Positions 1-7,949 of a DNA stretch of 32,840 nt are shown here, in pieces. The translations under genes were made by a program, and so were the position numbers. The stretch covers positions 1 to 32,840 of the forward strand of contig QKCN01000019.1 in the NCBI GenBank assembly GCA_003245675.1, in the 5' to 3' direction. Source of the stretch: Bacteriovoracaceae bacterium. GTDB lineage: Bacteria; Bdellovibrionota; Bacteriovoracia; Bacteriovoracales; Bacteriovoracaceae. The notes beneath the pieces were generated by a model. The model was not told where the DNA came from. It did not search any database and was given only the letters and a program-made list of their open reading frames with translations. Each line of letters opens with the position of its first letter. Position 1 is the stretch's first letter.

Positions 1-1
1 G

Positions 2-946
2 TCGGCCCGTTCTGTTTTACAAGACCACATTCAAGACGCGGCTTTAATTGAGATGCTACTGATGCCTCTTTTAATTTATGGCAGTGCTTGGGAAGATGAT
101 ATGGAATTTAAGCAGTTCTGTATTATGTTTAAAAGCTTATATTTTGAAGGTTTTGCTTATCCTCTGGGTGGGGTCAAGCCACTTATTGATTTATTAAAAA
201 GTAAAATAGAGTCTTTAGCAGTGGATTTGCGCTTAGGCGTAGGCGTAGAGAAGATTCTGGTAAAAGATAATAAGGCCATTGGCATTTTAAGCTCGAAAGG
301 AGAAGAAATTTTTGCTGCTCAGATTTTTTCTACGATTGGTCGCCCAGAAACTGAAAAATTACTAGGACAAGATATTAAGGCGAAAGCGGGGGCCCTGGCT
401 TTTGTTGAATCGATTGCCATCTTTAAAAAACTCAAAAGCACTCCTGATTTTACAATCAGCTTCTTTAATGATTGGGAACGCTATTGTTATCGCTCGGCCG
501 CCGAGACCTTTGATGATCGCAGTGCGGTGGTTTGTTTGCCTTTTAATTACGAGCGCAATACCTTGCATGAAGAATTTATGGTTCGGGTCACTATGTTGGC
601 CAATTATAAAAAATGGAAGTCTTTAGACAAAGACTCCTATAGAAAAGAAAAAGACAAAGTTTTTGCGGCTGCTCTTGGTTTGATGAGAAAAAATGGTCTG
701 GAGTTTTCTGAGGATGATTTACTTTTTAAAGATGTCTTCACTCCGACAACCATTGAACGTTTTACGAACCGTGCAGATGGAGCCATTTACGGAAGTCCTG
801 ACAAATTAAAGCAGGGGAAGATGGAGCTTGATCACCTTTATCTTTGTGGCACTGATCAAGGTTTTTTGGGTATTGTGGGAGCCTTGCTTTCGGGAATTAG
901 TATGGCCAATCTTTATGGGCTAATGGGAGAAAATAGTGCGTTTTGA
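2..946 (+). CDS. FAD-dependent oxidoreductase, CrtI/phytoene-desaturase-like (5' end outside window)
   Basis: The reading frame is open from base 2, so the N-terminal dinucleotide-binding part lies upstream and about 314 residues are visible. Near the middle is the segment 'YPLGGVKPLIDLL', followed by a strand-rich stretch with a hydrophobic 'IFSTIG' strand. This is the usual layout in phytoene desaturase and amine oxidase-type flavoproteins. The C-terminus 'LYLCGTDQGFLGIVGALLSG' is the typical second FAD-contacting motif. The gene overlaps the oleA start by 11 bases, so it is probably part of the ole operon. By inference it could change the saturation or oxidation state of the olefin or its acyl precursor; its substrate cannot be read from sequence. 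Members of this family also act on carotenoids, retinol and amines. Confidence 0.75.
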   Translation, partial: SARSVLQDHIQDAALIEMLLMPLLIYGSAWEDDMEFKQFCIMFKSLYFEGFAYPLGGVKPLIDLLKSKIESLAVDLRLGVGVEKILVKDNKAIGILSSKGEEIFAAQIFSTIGRPETEKLLGQDIKAKAGALAFVESIAIFKKLKSTPDFTISFFNDWERYCYRSAAETFDDRSAVVCLPFNYERNTLHEEFMVRVTMLANYKKWKSLDKDSYRKEKDKVFAAALGLMRKNGLEFSEDDLLFKDVFTPTTIERFTNRADGAIYGSPDKLKQGKMELDHLYLCGTDQGFLGIVGALLSGISMANLYGLMGENSAF

Positions 947-1967
947 AAACACTGTGATTGAATCTTTTGCTTATGCAACACCTGTAGAAATTATAAGTTC
1001 TGCAGCTCTCGAGAAAAAACTTTCCCCTATTTATGAGCGCTTGCGTTTGCCGGAAGGGCGACTGGAGCTGCAGACAGGGATTCAACAACGAGGTATTTGG
1101 CCGGCCGGATTTTTACCCAGTGATATTGCTGTTCAGGCTGCGCAAAAGTGTTTGCAGAAAAGTCAGATTGAAAAGAAAAAAATTGGTGCTCTCATTCACG
1201 CCTCCGTTTGTCGAGACTTCTTAGAGCCTGCGACTGCCTCGGCCGTTCATTCCAAATTAGAGCTTCCTGATCATTGCCATATTTTTGATCTTTCCAATGC
1301 GTGTTTGGGATTTGTTAATGGCATGATTATGGTTTCCAATATGATCATGCAGGGGCAGATTGAGGCGGGATTAATCGTATCAGGAGAAAATAGTGGACCT
1401 CTTTTAGAAGAAACTATTCGTGTGCTCAATCATGATGAGAGCATTACTCGTAAGTCTGTAAAAAAATATATTGCTAATCTCACCATTGGTTCTGCCGGTG
1501 TGGCTATGATTTTAACCCGTGAAAATCTTTGTGAAGAGGGTCCTCGTCTTTTGGGCGCAGAGCTGATGAGCGATACTTCTGCTCTTAAGTTATGCCAAGG
1601 GGATGGGAATACTGATTCTTTGATGATGCATACTGATTCGGAAGCGCTTTTGCATGCTGGGATTAAGCTGGGGCAAAGAACTTGGAGTCGCTTCTTTGGG
1701 GAAAATAAAGTTATGCATAAAGTGCCAGATAAAATTATTACCCACCAAGTGGGAACGGCCCATCGCAAGCTTATGTTGGAATCACTAAATCTTCCTGATG
1801 ACCGCGATTTTATATCTTATGATAAGTGGGGTAATACGGGCTCTGCAGCCTTACCGTTGACTCTTTGCTTGGCCGCGGAAAATGATTTCTTGCAAAAGGG
1901 CGATCAATTGGCCCTTTTGGGAATTGGCAGTGGGTTGAATTCCATTATGATGGGGGTGAGTTGGTGA
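936..1967 (+). CDS. oleA: OleA, thiolase-superfamily acyl-CoA head-to-head condensing enzyme
   Basis: OleA joins two fatty acyl-CoAs in a non-decarboxylative Claisen condensation to give a 2-alkyl-3-ketoalkanoic acid, the first step of long-chain olefin synthesis. The 343-residue protein has the KAS III fold signature. Cys123 lies in 'SNACLGFVNGM', His270 in 'ITHQVGTAH' and Asn300 in 'WGNTGSAALP', giving the Cys-His-Asn triad. Glu97 in 'VCRDFLEPATAS' matches the glutamate that distinguishes OleA from FabH. The start is GTG at 936, preceded by a GGGAGA ribosome site, overlapping the upstream flavoprotein. The following three genes are the exact partners oleB, oleC and oleD, which makes the assignment firm. 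A second, ordinary FabH is encoded elsewhere in the window and lacks the DFLEPATA motif. Confidence 0.92.
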   Translation: MRFENTVIESFAYATPVEIISSAALEKKLSPIYERLRLPEGRLELQTGIQQRGIWPAGFLPSDIAVQAAQKCLQKSQIEKKKIGALIHASVCRDFLEPATASAVHSKLELPDHCHIFDLSNACLGFVNGMIMVSNMIMQGQIEAGLIVSGENSGPLLEETIRVLNHDESITRKSVKKYIANLTIGSAGVAMILTRENLCEEGPRLLGAELMSDTSALKLCQGDGNTDSLMMHTDSEALLHAGIKLGQRTWSRFFGENKVMHKVPDKIITHQVGTAHRKLMLESLNLPDDRDFISYDKWGNTGSAALPLTLCLAAENDFLQKGDQLALLGIGSGLNSIMMGVSW

Positions 1968-2824
1968 TCTATCAATATCCATTTGAATCACATAGTTTTG
2001 AAATTATTCATGAGGCAGAAAGACTGCAATTGCATTATCTCGACGAAGGACCTAAAGATGCACCTGTGGTGGTGATGCTTCATGGTAATCCGACTTGGTC
2101 TTATTATTACCGCCATGTGATTGAGTCTTTGAAAGGTCCGTTTCGTTGTATCGTCCCTGATCACATGGGTATGGGGCTTTCCTCTAAACCTGAAAATTAT
2201 CCCTATAACCTTGCTCGCCGTATTGAAGATGTAGAGGCTCTACTTAAGAGTCTTGATGTGAAGAGCTTCTCTCTTATTGTCCATGATTGGGGAGGCGCGA
2301 TTGGTTCAGGTGTTGCGACGAATGATCCAAGTCGCGTGAATAAAATAGTGTATCTTAATACTGGAGCCTTTATTGACTCTCATATTCCTTGGCAGATTGC
2401 GCTTTGCCGCTTTCCTTGGTGGAGTGATTTCTGCATGAGGGGGCTCAACCTTTTTGCTTGGCCTGCGACCTTTATGGCCAGTTCTAAAGGCTTGAGCAAG
2501 GAAATCAAAGAAGCTTATTTGGCTCCTTACAAAAGTTATGTTGATCGGGTCGCTATTGCGCGTTTTGTGCAAGATATCCCCATGGAAAAAAATCACCCAA
2601 CTTATGCGACCTTAAAAGGGATTGAGGGAAAATTACCGAATCTTAAATGTTCCAAACTTTTACTTTGGGGGGCAGAAGATTTTTGCTTTTCAATGCATTT
2701 TCATAAGCGATTTCAAGAGATCTTTCCGGATGCTCAGTCCCATGTTTATACCGATGCGGGACATTATGTTTTAGAAGATGCCCATGGCGATATTGAAAAA
2801 CGCATTCGGGAATTTTTGCAATGA
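1964..2824 (+). CDS. oleB: OleB, alpha/beta-hydrolase beta-lactone decarboxylase
   Basis: OleB converts the cis-beta-lactone made by OleC into a cis-olefin and CO2. It belongs to the haloalkane dehalogenase-like alpha/beta hydrolases. Visible motifs are 'HGNPTWSYYYRHV' (oxyanion region), 'IVHDWGGAIGS' with Asp nucleophile near residue 108, 'LLWGAEDF' (acid region) and 'DAGHYVLEDAH' with the catalytic His near 267. The TTG at 1961 would also open the frame, but GTG at 1964 is preferred: a GGGGG run lies seven bases upstream and it gives a GTGA overlap with the oleA stop. The gene ends in an ATGA overlap with oleC. By sequence alone it could be read as a haloalkane dehalogenase, but the operon decides for OleB. 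Confidence 0.9.
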   Translation: MIYQYPFESHSFEIIHEAERLQLHYLDEGPKDAPVVVMLHGNPTWSYYYRHVIESLKGPFRCIVPDHMGMGLSSKPENYPYNLARRIEDVEALLKSLDVKSFSLIVHDWGGAIGSGVATNDPSRVNKIVYLNTGAFIDSHIPWQIALCRFPWWSDFCMRGLNLFAWPATFMASSKGLSKEIKEAYLAPYKSYVDRVAIARFVQDIPMEKNHPTYATLKGIEGKLPNLKCSKLLLWGAEDFCFSMHFHKRFQEIFPDAQSHVYTDAGHYVLEDAHGDIEKRIREFLQ

Positions 2825-4443
2825 ATGTTTCATTTTTAATCGCTGAATTTGCTAAGCAGCAACCTCAAAAAAAGGCAGTTGTTTACCCCTTGAGGTATGA
2901 TGCTTCGGGCAAACGACTGTATGAGCATTATACTTTTTTTCAATTGGAAGAGCGCATTCAAAGTATTGCGAAAGCTTTTTTAAAGCAAGGGATTAAACCA
3001 GAGAGTAAGGTCTTGATGTTTGTAAAGCCTTGTTTAGATCTTTCGGCCATTACATTTGCTCTTTTTCGAATTGGGGCCGTTCCTATTCTCATTGATCCGG
3101 GCATGGGTGTTAAAAATTTATTGCGCGCAATTGCAGAGGTGCGTCCCGAGGCTTTAGTGGCCATAAAGAAGGTTCATCTTTTAAAAAAAGTGTTCCGCAA
3201 AACTTTTGCCAGCATTAAAATTTCGATTGCCTCAGATGCTCTCTGGGGAATGTCTCAGTTAGATAAACTTGTACAAAAATCAAGCGCACAAGAGCTTAAG
3301 GAGTTTCATCCCGAGGGCGATGAGTTGGCCGCCATTTTGTTTACTTCGGGCGGAACTGGTAAACCCAAAGGTGTGGAATATACCCATAAAATTTTCTGGA
3401 CTCAGACGCATCTTTTGCAGAAGATGTTCGCTTTAACTCCTTCCGATGTAGATTGCCCCGGTTTTCCACTCTTTTCTCTATTCTCGATGGCCTTAGGTAT
3501 GACTTCTTGTATTCCCGATATGGATCCCACTAAGCCGGCCCTGGTTGATCCTCAAAAAATGGTGGAAGTGATCAACGATCATCAAGCGACTTTCATCGCG
3601 GGTAGCCCAGCCATTTGGGAGCGCGTAGGGGAATACTGCGTGAAACAGGGAATTCAACTGCCATCAGTGCGTGTGGTCGCCATGTTTGGAGCACCAGTGC
3701 GCAATCATGTGCATGAGCTTTTTCAAAAGATTTTACCCAATGGCAATACCTATACTCCTTATGGGGCAACGGAATCTCTTCCCGTTTCTTGTATTGATGG
3801 CAAGACCGTTTTAAAAGAAACTGCGGAGCTTTCTGCTCAAGGCAAGGGGACTTGTATTGGTCTTCCCATTGAATCAGTTCGTGTTGCAATTATTGCCCGA
3901 ACTTCTCAAGCGCTTGATACTGTTGAGAGCTTAGCCTGCAATGAAATTGGGGAAATTGTCGTTTCGGGGGATATGGTCACTTATGCCTATCACAATGAAT
4001 CCAACGCAACTAAGCTTGCTAAAATTGATGATGCCCAAAAAGGATTCTGGCATCGTATTGGCGATATGGGATATTTAGATGAAGAGGGGCGCCTTTGGTT
4101 TTTAGGACGCAAGGCCCATGTGGTAGAGGCTTTGGGACGCGTGTTCTATCCTATTCCCTGTGAGGCTGTTTTTAATTTGCATCCCGAAATAAAGCGCAGC
4201 GCTTTAACTTCTTATGTTAATAAAAGGGGAGAGCGAGTCCCTGTTTTATGCGTGGAAAGAAAAGATCATGGGACAAATATGAACAACGCTTTTGAGGCAG
4301 AATTGGCCCAAATCGCTTCCCGTTATGACCATACTCAGGAGCTTCGGGAATTTTATCTATTTCCTGCCTTTCCTGTGGATATTAGACACAATATTAAAAT
4401 TGATCGCAAAAAATTGGGTGATTGGGTTCAGAAGAGGTTTTAA
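2821..4443 (+). CDS. oleC: OleC, ANL-family beta-lactone synthetase
   Basis: OleC activates the 2-alkyl-3-hydroxyalkanoic acid with ATP and closes it to a beta-lactone. It is a 540-residue member of the acyl-CoA synthetase/NRPS adenylation/luciferase superfamily. The phosphate-binding loop is 'TSGGTGKPKG' at residues 175-184; motif A5 is seen as 'YTPYGATESLP' and the hinge region as 'GDMGYLDEEGRLWFLGRK'. The start ATG overlaps the oleB stop as ATGA, and the stop overlaps the oleD start as TAATG, so all four ole genes are translationally coupled. Length and motif order fit full-length OleC, not a fusion with OleB as found in some actinobacteria. Confidence 0.92.
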   Translation: MNVSFLIAEFAKQQPQKKAVVYPLRYDASGKRLYEHYTFFQLEERIQSIAKAFLKQGIKPESKVLMFVKPCLDLSAITFALFRIGAVPILIDPGMGVKNLLRAIAEVRPEALVAIKKVHLLKKVFRKTFASIKISIASDALWGMSQLDKLVQKSSAQELKEFHPEGDELAAILFTSGGTGKPKGVEYTHKIFWTQTHLLQKMFALTPSDVDCPGFPLFSLFSMALGMTSCIPDMDPTKPALVDPQKMVEVINDHQATFIAGSPAIWERVGEYCVKQGIQLPSVRVVAMFGAPVRNHVHELFQKILPNGNTYTPYGATESLPVSCIDGKTVLKETAELSAQGKGTCIGLPIESVRVAIIARTSQALDTVESLACNEIGEIVVSGDMVTYAYHNESNATKLAKIDDAQKGFWHRIGDMGYLDEEGRLWFLGRKAHVVEALGRVFYPIPCEAVFNLHPEIKRSALTSYVNKRGERVPVLCVERKDHGTNMNNAFEAELAQIASRYDHTQELREFYLFPAFPVDIRHNIKIDRKKLGDWVQKRF

Positions 4444-5426
4444 TGAGAGTATTGATTACTGGGGCTGGTGGATTTTTAGGCAAGCATTTGGCCAGACGTC
4501 TTTTGGATGAAGGGCACGAAGTATGGAGCTTTTCTCGATCTCACTACTCCTTCCTAAAAGAATGGGGCGTGACTCAGGTTAAAGGAAGCTTGGACGAATA
4601 CGATCAAATCTCTTTTGCGGTTTCTCAAGCCGATGTGGTTTTTCATGTGGCTTCCCTGACAGGCATGTGGGGAACTTGGGACGATTTTTACAAGACCAAT
4701 GTTCAAGGGACTTCTAATGTTATTAAGGCCTGCTTGGAGCATGGAGTTCAAAAGCTTATTTATACGAGCACACCGAGTGTTGTTTTTGGAAAAGATAATC
4801 TGGAAAATGTTGATGAAACTTGTGCTTATCCTTCTGCCTTTTTAACTCACTATGCTCGCTCTAAGGCCATGGCCGAAAAAGAGGTCTTAGAAGTTGGCAA
4901 AAATTCCAAGCTGAAGACGCTTGCATTGCGGCCTCATTTGATTTGGGGAGCAGGCGAGCCGCATATGATTCCTCGCTTGGTAGATAAGGCCAATAAGGGA
5001 AAACTTAAAATTGTAGGTAATGGGAAAAATTTAGTTGATGTGATTCACGTTGAAAATGCGGTGGAGGCCCATATCAAAGCCTGGAAGGCTTTGGAGGAGA
5101 GAGCTAGCGAAGTCAGTGGACAAGCTTTTTTCATTGCTCAGGAAAAGCCTGTGGAGCTTTGGTGGTTTATTAATGAATTGCTAAAAACAAAAAAGGCAAA
5201 GCTCGTGAGCTCCAAAATCCCCGTGAATCTGGCCTATTTTCTTGGGTGCATTTTTGACTTTGTTTTTCAATTTTATCCTCGCTTTGAGCCTCCGATGACG
5301 CGCTTTGTTGCGTTACAACTTGGTAAATCCCATTATTTTAGCCAGAAAAAGGCGGAAAATTTATTGCAATATCGTCCCCTTTTTACAGTTGAGGATGGTT
5401 TAGAACGGTTAAAAAATACTATCTAA
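4443..5426 (+). CDS. oleD: OleD, NAD(P)H-dependent 2-alkyl-3-ketoalkanoate reductase (extended SDR)
   Basis: OleD reduces the beta-keto acid released by OleA to the beta-hydroxy acid used by OleC. The 327-residue protein opens with the Rossmann motif 'GAGGFLGKHLA' (residues 7-17). It carries the extended-SDR active site with Ser109 in 'IYTSTPS' and the Tyr137-x3-Lys141 pair in 'HYARSKAMAEKE'. ATG at 4443 is chosen over a TTG at 4422 because it starts exactly at the Rossmann strand, has AGAAGAGG upstream and overlaps the oleC stop as TAATG. It is the last gene of the operon. A general epimerase annotation would also be expected from automated tools, but the gene order supports OleD. Confidence 0.92.
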   Translation: MRVLITGAGGFLGKHLARRLLDEGHEVWSFSRSHYSFLKEWGVTQVKGSLDEYDQISFAVSQADVVFHVASLTGMWGTWDDFYKTNVQGTSNVIKACLEHGVQKLIYTSTPSVVFGKDNLENVDETCAYPSAFLTHYARSKAMAEKEVLEVGKNSKLKTLALRPHLIWGAGEPHMIPRLVDKANKGKLKIVGNGKNLVDVIHVENAVEAHIKAWKALEERASEVSGQAFFIAQEKPVELWWFINELLKTKKAKLVSSKIPVNLAYFLGCIFDFVFQFYPRFEPPMTRFVALQLGKSHYFSQKKAENLLQYRPLFTVEDGLERLKNTI

Positions 5427-5445
5427 CCTGCTGTTATTGCTTTCT

Positions 5446-5475
5446 TATTCTCTAATTGATATTATCAAGAGAATA
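5446..5475. repeat. Inverted repeat after oleD
   Basis: Perfect 8-bp arms TATTCTCT and AGAGAATA are separated by 14 bases that contain a second small palindrome, TTGATATTATCAA. It sits in the 125-bp gap between oleD and the next regulator. There is no T-run after it, so it is a poor intrinsic terminator; an operator for the downstream XRE gene is an alternative. Confidence 0.35.
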
Positions 5476-5551
5476 CTGGCGTTGTCAGTAGAGGGACTTG
5501 CACTTAAGCTATTAAAAAAAATTGCTGAATAATCAATATGGGATGGATTGC

Positions 5552-6433
5552 ATGATGAATTCACTAGAAGAAAAATATTTGCCGAGAATTTCACCGCTTT
5601 TTCGTTACGGCCGCAAAAGTTTGGGAAAAAATCAGGTGGAAATGTCTGAACTTTTAGAAATGTCTCAGGCCCATCTTTCTAAAGTTGAGGCTTGTAAATC
5701 TATGCCAACGGCCGTTCAGCTTTTGGAGTTTGCACGTCTAACGACAATCCCTTTAAACTGCTTTTCATCGGGCTATCTCGATTTTCCCAAATTAATCAAA
5801 TTAAAGACGGGGCTAGCGAGTTCTTATCTAAAGGTAGACAAGAAGTATAGAACCGCCCAGGGTCTTACAGTGCGCTTTTTGAGGCCATTGTTGGCCTTTT
5901 TTGAGCAGCATTCAGACAGTCAATTACAGGCAAACATTTTTAAAAGATTAAAGGTTGATCCCGATTATTTTGCGAATTGGGATAATCAACTTAATCTTGC
6001 TTTCCTTTTTGATCTTTTGTTGGAGCTCAAAAAGCAAGAGCTCATTAATGAAGAAAGCCTATCTGATGTACTCCATGGGCTTCAAGATGCAGAAAATTTT
6101 GGATGCTTGCAAAAATATTTTGATCAAGCCTCTGATGGATTGGATGTTATTCACACTTACATTATCAACGCTAAGAAATTTCAAATTGATTTTTCGCTAA
6201 AAATTGAAGACATCAGTGCAGATGGTATGACCTTCTCTTTAGAGCCAGAAGGGCATATTCAAGGCATTTTACGCAAGTACAGAGAAGATGGGGGAGAGCT
6301 TTTTTCTGCATTCTTTAAATCCTATTTTGAGCAGCTCGCGAATTATAAAACCTTGCGTTCTGCCACTTTGGAAGTGGAAGAATGTGTCTTTATAAACTCC
6401 CTAAAAAGTGTTTATAAACTGGTTCTTATTTAA
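5552..6433 (+). CDS. XRE-family HTH regulator with C-terminal putative sensor domain (paralogue A)
   Basis: About 293 residues. The N-terminal Cro/C1-type helix-turn-helix is seen in 'GKNQVEMSELLEMSQAHLSK' and the following 'VEACKSMPTAVQ'. After a linker comes a domain of about 200 residues with 'LTVRFLRPLLAF', 'VDPDYFANWDNQLNLAFL' and 'NAKKFQIDFSLKIEDIS'. The same blocks occur in the regulator at 10653-11537, so the two are paralogues. The domain may bind a ligand or a partner protein; I do not recognise it. The start is uncertain: TTG 5522, ATG 5543 and ATG 5552/5555 are in frame. 5552 is chosen because GGATGG lies a few bases upstream. A target operon cannot be assigned; the ole operon lies directly upstream on the same strand. 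Confidence 0.8.
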   Translation: MMNSLEEKYLPRISPLFRYGRKSLGKNQVEMSELLEMSQAHLSKVEACKSMPTAVQLLEFARLTTIPLNCFSSGYLDFPKLIKLKTGLASSYLKVDKKYRTAQGLTVRFLRPLLAFFEQHSDSQLQANIFKRLKVDPDYFANWDNQLNLAFLFDLLLELKKQELINEESLSDVLHGLQDAENFGCLQKYFDQASDGLDVIHTYIINAKKFQIDFSLKIEDISADGMTFSLEPEGHIQGILRKYREDGGELFSAFFKSYFEQLANYKTLRSATLEVEECVFINSLKSVYKLVLI

Positions 6434-6480
6434 TAATCTCAAAAGTAACTAATATATATTCCATTGGTGATATATATAAT

Positions 6481-6499
6481 GTCATTTCTAACAAATGAC
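6481..6499. promoter_or_regulatory. Candidate operator, 7-bp inverted repeat
   Basis: GTCATTT and AAATGAC form perfect arms around a 5-base centre, in the 201-bp non-coding stretch ahead of the orphan response regulator. No T-run follows, which favours a protein-binding site over a terminator. Confidence 0.35.
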
Positions 6500-6557
6500 C
6501 TCAAATCGCCTAATAATTACAGTGATTTAGTTTTTAAACTTGCAAGATCTACAACAT

Positions 6558-6591
6558 GATTGTAAAAATGCCGGGTAAGATTATTACAATC
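6558..6591. promoter_or_regulatory. Candidate operator, 8-bp inverted repeat upstream of orphan response regulator
   Basis: GATTGTAA at 6558-6565 and TTACAATC at 6584-6591 are perfect inverted arms with an 18-base spacer, 44 bases before the start codon at 6635. Arm spacing of about two to two and a half helical turns suits a dimeric winged-helix or XRE protein. Autoregulation by the downstream gene is a guess. Confidence 0.4.
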
Positions 6592-6634
6592 GTTATATTT
6601 TTCACGAGTAACTTAGCGATTTTCGGGGTATTTC

Positions 6635-7279
6635 ATGAAAACAATTGGGATTTTGAATTCTTGTCAAACAGAAAGAGAACAACTTAGAGCAGCCTTAGAG
6701 GGCAACTACAGAATTGTTGAGTTCTCTAATTTAGAAGAAATTGCTTTTATTTACGGTTGCTACAAAAATGGTAACTACTCTCTTGATGCTTTAATTTCAG
6801 AGTTTAATTTGGAAGACGGGCATATTTTAGAGTTCATTAAAGGAAGTTCTTTCACTAAAGAGGTTACGACTTTTATTGTATCCAAGAAAAGTGACAAAGA
6901 AAGTATCAGGGCCGCTTTTGATGCTGGCGTAGCTGATTATTTCGCTTCTCCTATCGATTCAAATGAAATCGAGGTGAAGATGGATCGCTTCTTGGAAAAC
7001 GAGAGGAAGGGGGACATCGTAGCTTTTAATGACTTTGATCCGATGGTTTTAAACAGCTTGACGATGAAAGAGTTAAAGATTTTCCAATTGATGTGGAAAA
7101 GTCCTAAGCACACTTGTTCCAAAGTTAATATCTACAAAGAGATTTGGAATGGAGTCACTGTGGGATCTAGAACTTTGGATGTCCATCTTCATAATTTGAG
7201 AAATAAAATTAGAAGACATGGTCTGACAATTGTTTCTAAAGAGCCAGGACAGACCACAATCATGGCCATGAGCAACTAG
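6635..7279 (+). CDS. Orphan OmpR-type winged-helix regulator with degenerate receiver domain
   Basis: 214 residues: a receiver-like domain (1-120) and an OmpR/PhoB-type winged helix (about 130-212). The winged helix shows 'LTMKELKIFQLMW' and 'VGSRTLDVHLHNLRNKIRRHG'. The receiver lacks its chemistry. The N-terminal acidic pair is replaced by 'NSCQTERE'; the phospho-acceptor position in 'ISEFNLEDG' is Glu56 rather than Asp; and the usual Lys of 'TKP' is Ser105 in 'FASPID'. It is therefore unlikely to be switched by phosphorylation, and the Glu may mimic the active state. No kinase is adjacent. The start ATG has a GGGGT stretch upstream. It ends base-to-base against the converging nucleosidase gene. 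Confidence 0.85.
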   Translation: MKTIGILNSCQTEREQLRAALEGNYRIVEFSNLEEIAFIYGCYKNGNYSLDALISEFNLEDGHILEFIKGSSFTKEVTTFIVSKKSDKESIRAAFDAGVADYFASPIDSNEIEVKMDRFLENERKGDIVAFNDFDPMVLNSLTMKELKIFQLMWKSPKHTCSKVNIYKEIWNGVTVGSRTLDVHLHNLRNKIRRHGLTIVSKEPGQTTIMAMSN

Positions 7280-7906
7280 CTAGAGAGAAGAGATCAATAT
7301 TTTAAAGGCCGCCCATAGTCTTTCAGACAATAGCGGGGCGGCTTTTCTTATCTCTGCTAGGCTTGTCTTTCCATCGGCTAAATCGGAAATCACTTTTAAA
7401 GAATAGATTGAACAGCTATTTTCTCTTGCAATTTTGGCAAGGGGAAAAAGTTCCATATCAACTAGATCAGCCTCATAGAAAAGATCTTCTTTTTGCTCTT
7501 GTCCCATAATGGGATCGGACACTGTAATACAGACCTTTGGGGGGAAATCTAAGGTTTCGGGCAAGTCGAGGTCGATATGTTCTGTGTTTTCGTCATCAAT
7601 ATAGCGAACCGCAGAGCGGATGGAGTGAACATTTCCTAGATCTTGTAGTGTTCCAGTTTGTTCTAGGCTACCGGAAAATCCCAAATTGACAATCAAGGGT
7701 GGTAGCGGCAGGGACGTGATGAGTTCTGCCATTTTCTTTTTTATTTGAGTTTCTCCCATGCCTGTAATAAAAAGAAGAAAATTGGAGTGGCAATAAAGCT
7801 CCAGAGGAAGGGAGTGGACTTTGGTGAAGTGCATATTGGCAAAAAAAGCTTCCGCCTCTTTCTTGTGAGCAAAAACAAGTAAATAATCCACGTCATTATA
7901 ATCCAT
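7280..7906 (-). CDS. Nucleoside phosphorylase/MTAN-like nucleosidase
   Basis: 208 residues of the PNP/UDP phosphorylase fold. Near the C-terminus 'LVDMELFPLAKIA' (Met151-Glu152) and 'VISD' (Asp175) match the ribose-binding Met-Glu and catalytic Asp of 5'-methylthioadenosine/S-adenosylhomocysteine nucleosidase. A Glu near residue 17 could be the N-terminal active-site Glu. The protein is shorter and more divergent than typical MTAN. It might act on MTA/SAH in methionine salvage, on futalosine, or on another nucleoside. It is convergent with the upstream regulator and divergent from the aldo/keto reductase, with only 43 bp between the two starts. Confidence 0.7.
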   Translation of the reverse strand: MDYNDVDYLLVFAHKKEAEAFFANMHFTKVHSLPLELYCHSNFLLFITGMGETQIKKKMAELITSLPLPPLIVNLGFSGSLEQTGTLQDLGNVHSIRSAVRYIDDENTEHIDLDLPETLDFPPKVCITVSDPIMGQEQKEDLFYEADLVDMELFPLAKIARENSCSIYSLKVISDLADGKTSLAEIRKAAPLLSERLWAAFKILISSL

Positions 7907-7949
7907 ATTTATACGCTATAGGGCCATTTGGATTAAGTAAAGGGATAAA

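Noticed and set aside
1961-2824. Annotation of the alpha/beta hydrolase as a haloalkane dehalogenase
   Set aside because: Motifs fit that superfamily, but the position between oleA and oleC with overlapping codons makes OleB far more likely.
4422-4442. N-terminal extension of OleD from TTG 4422
   Set aside because: The ATG at 4443 begins the Rossmann strand, has a good ribosome site and overlaps the oleC stop; the extension would only read through the oleC end.
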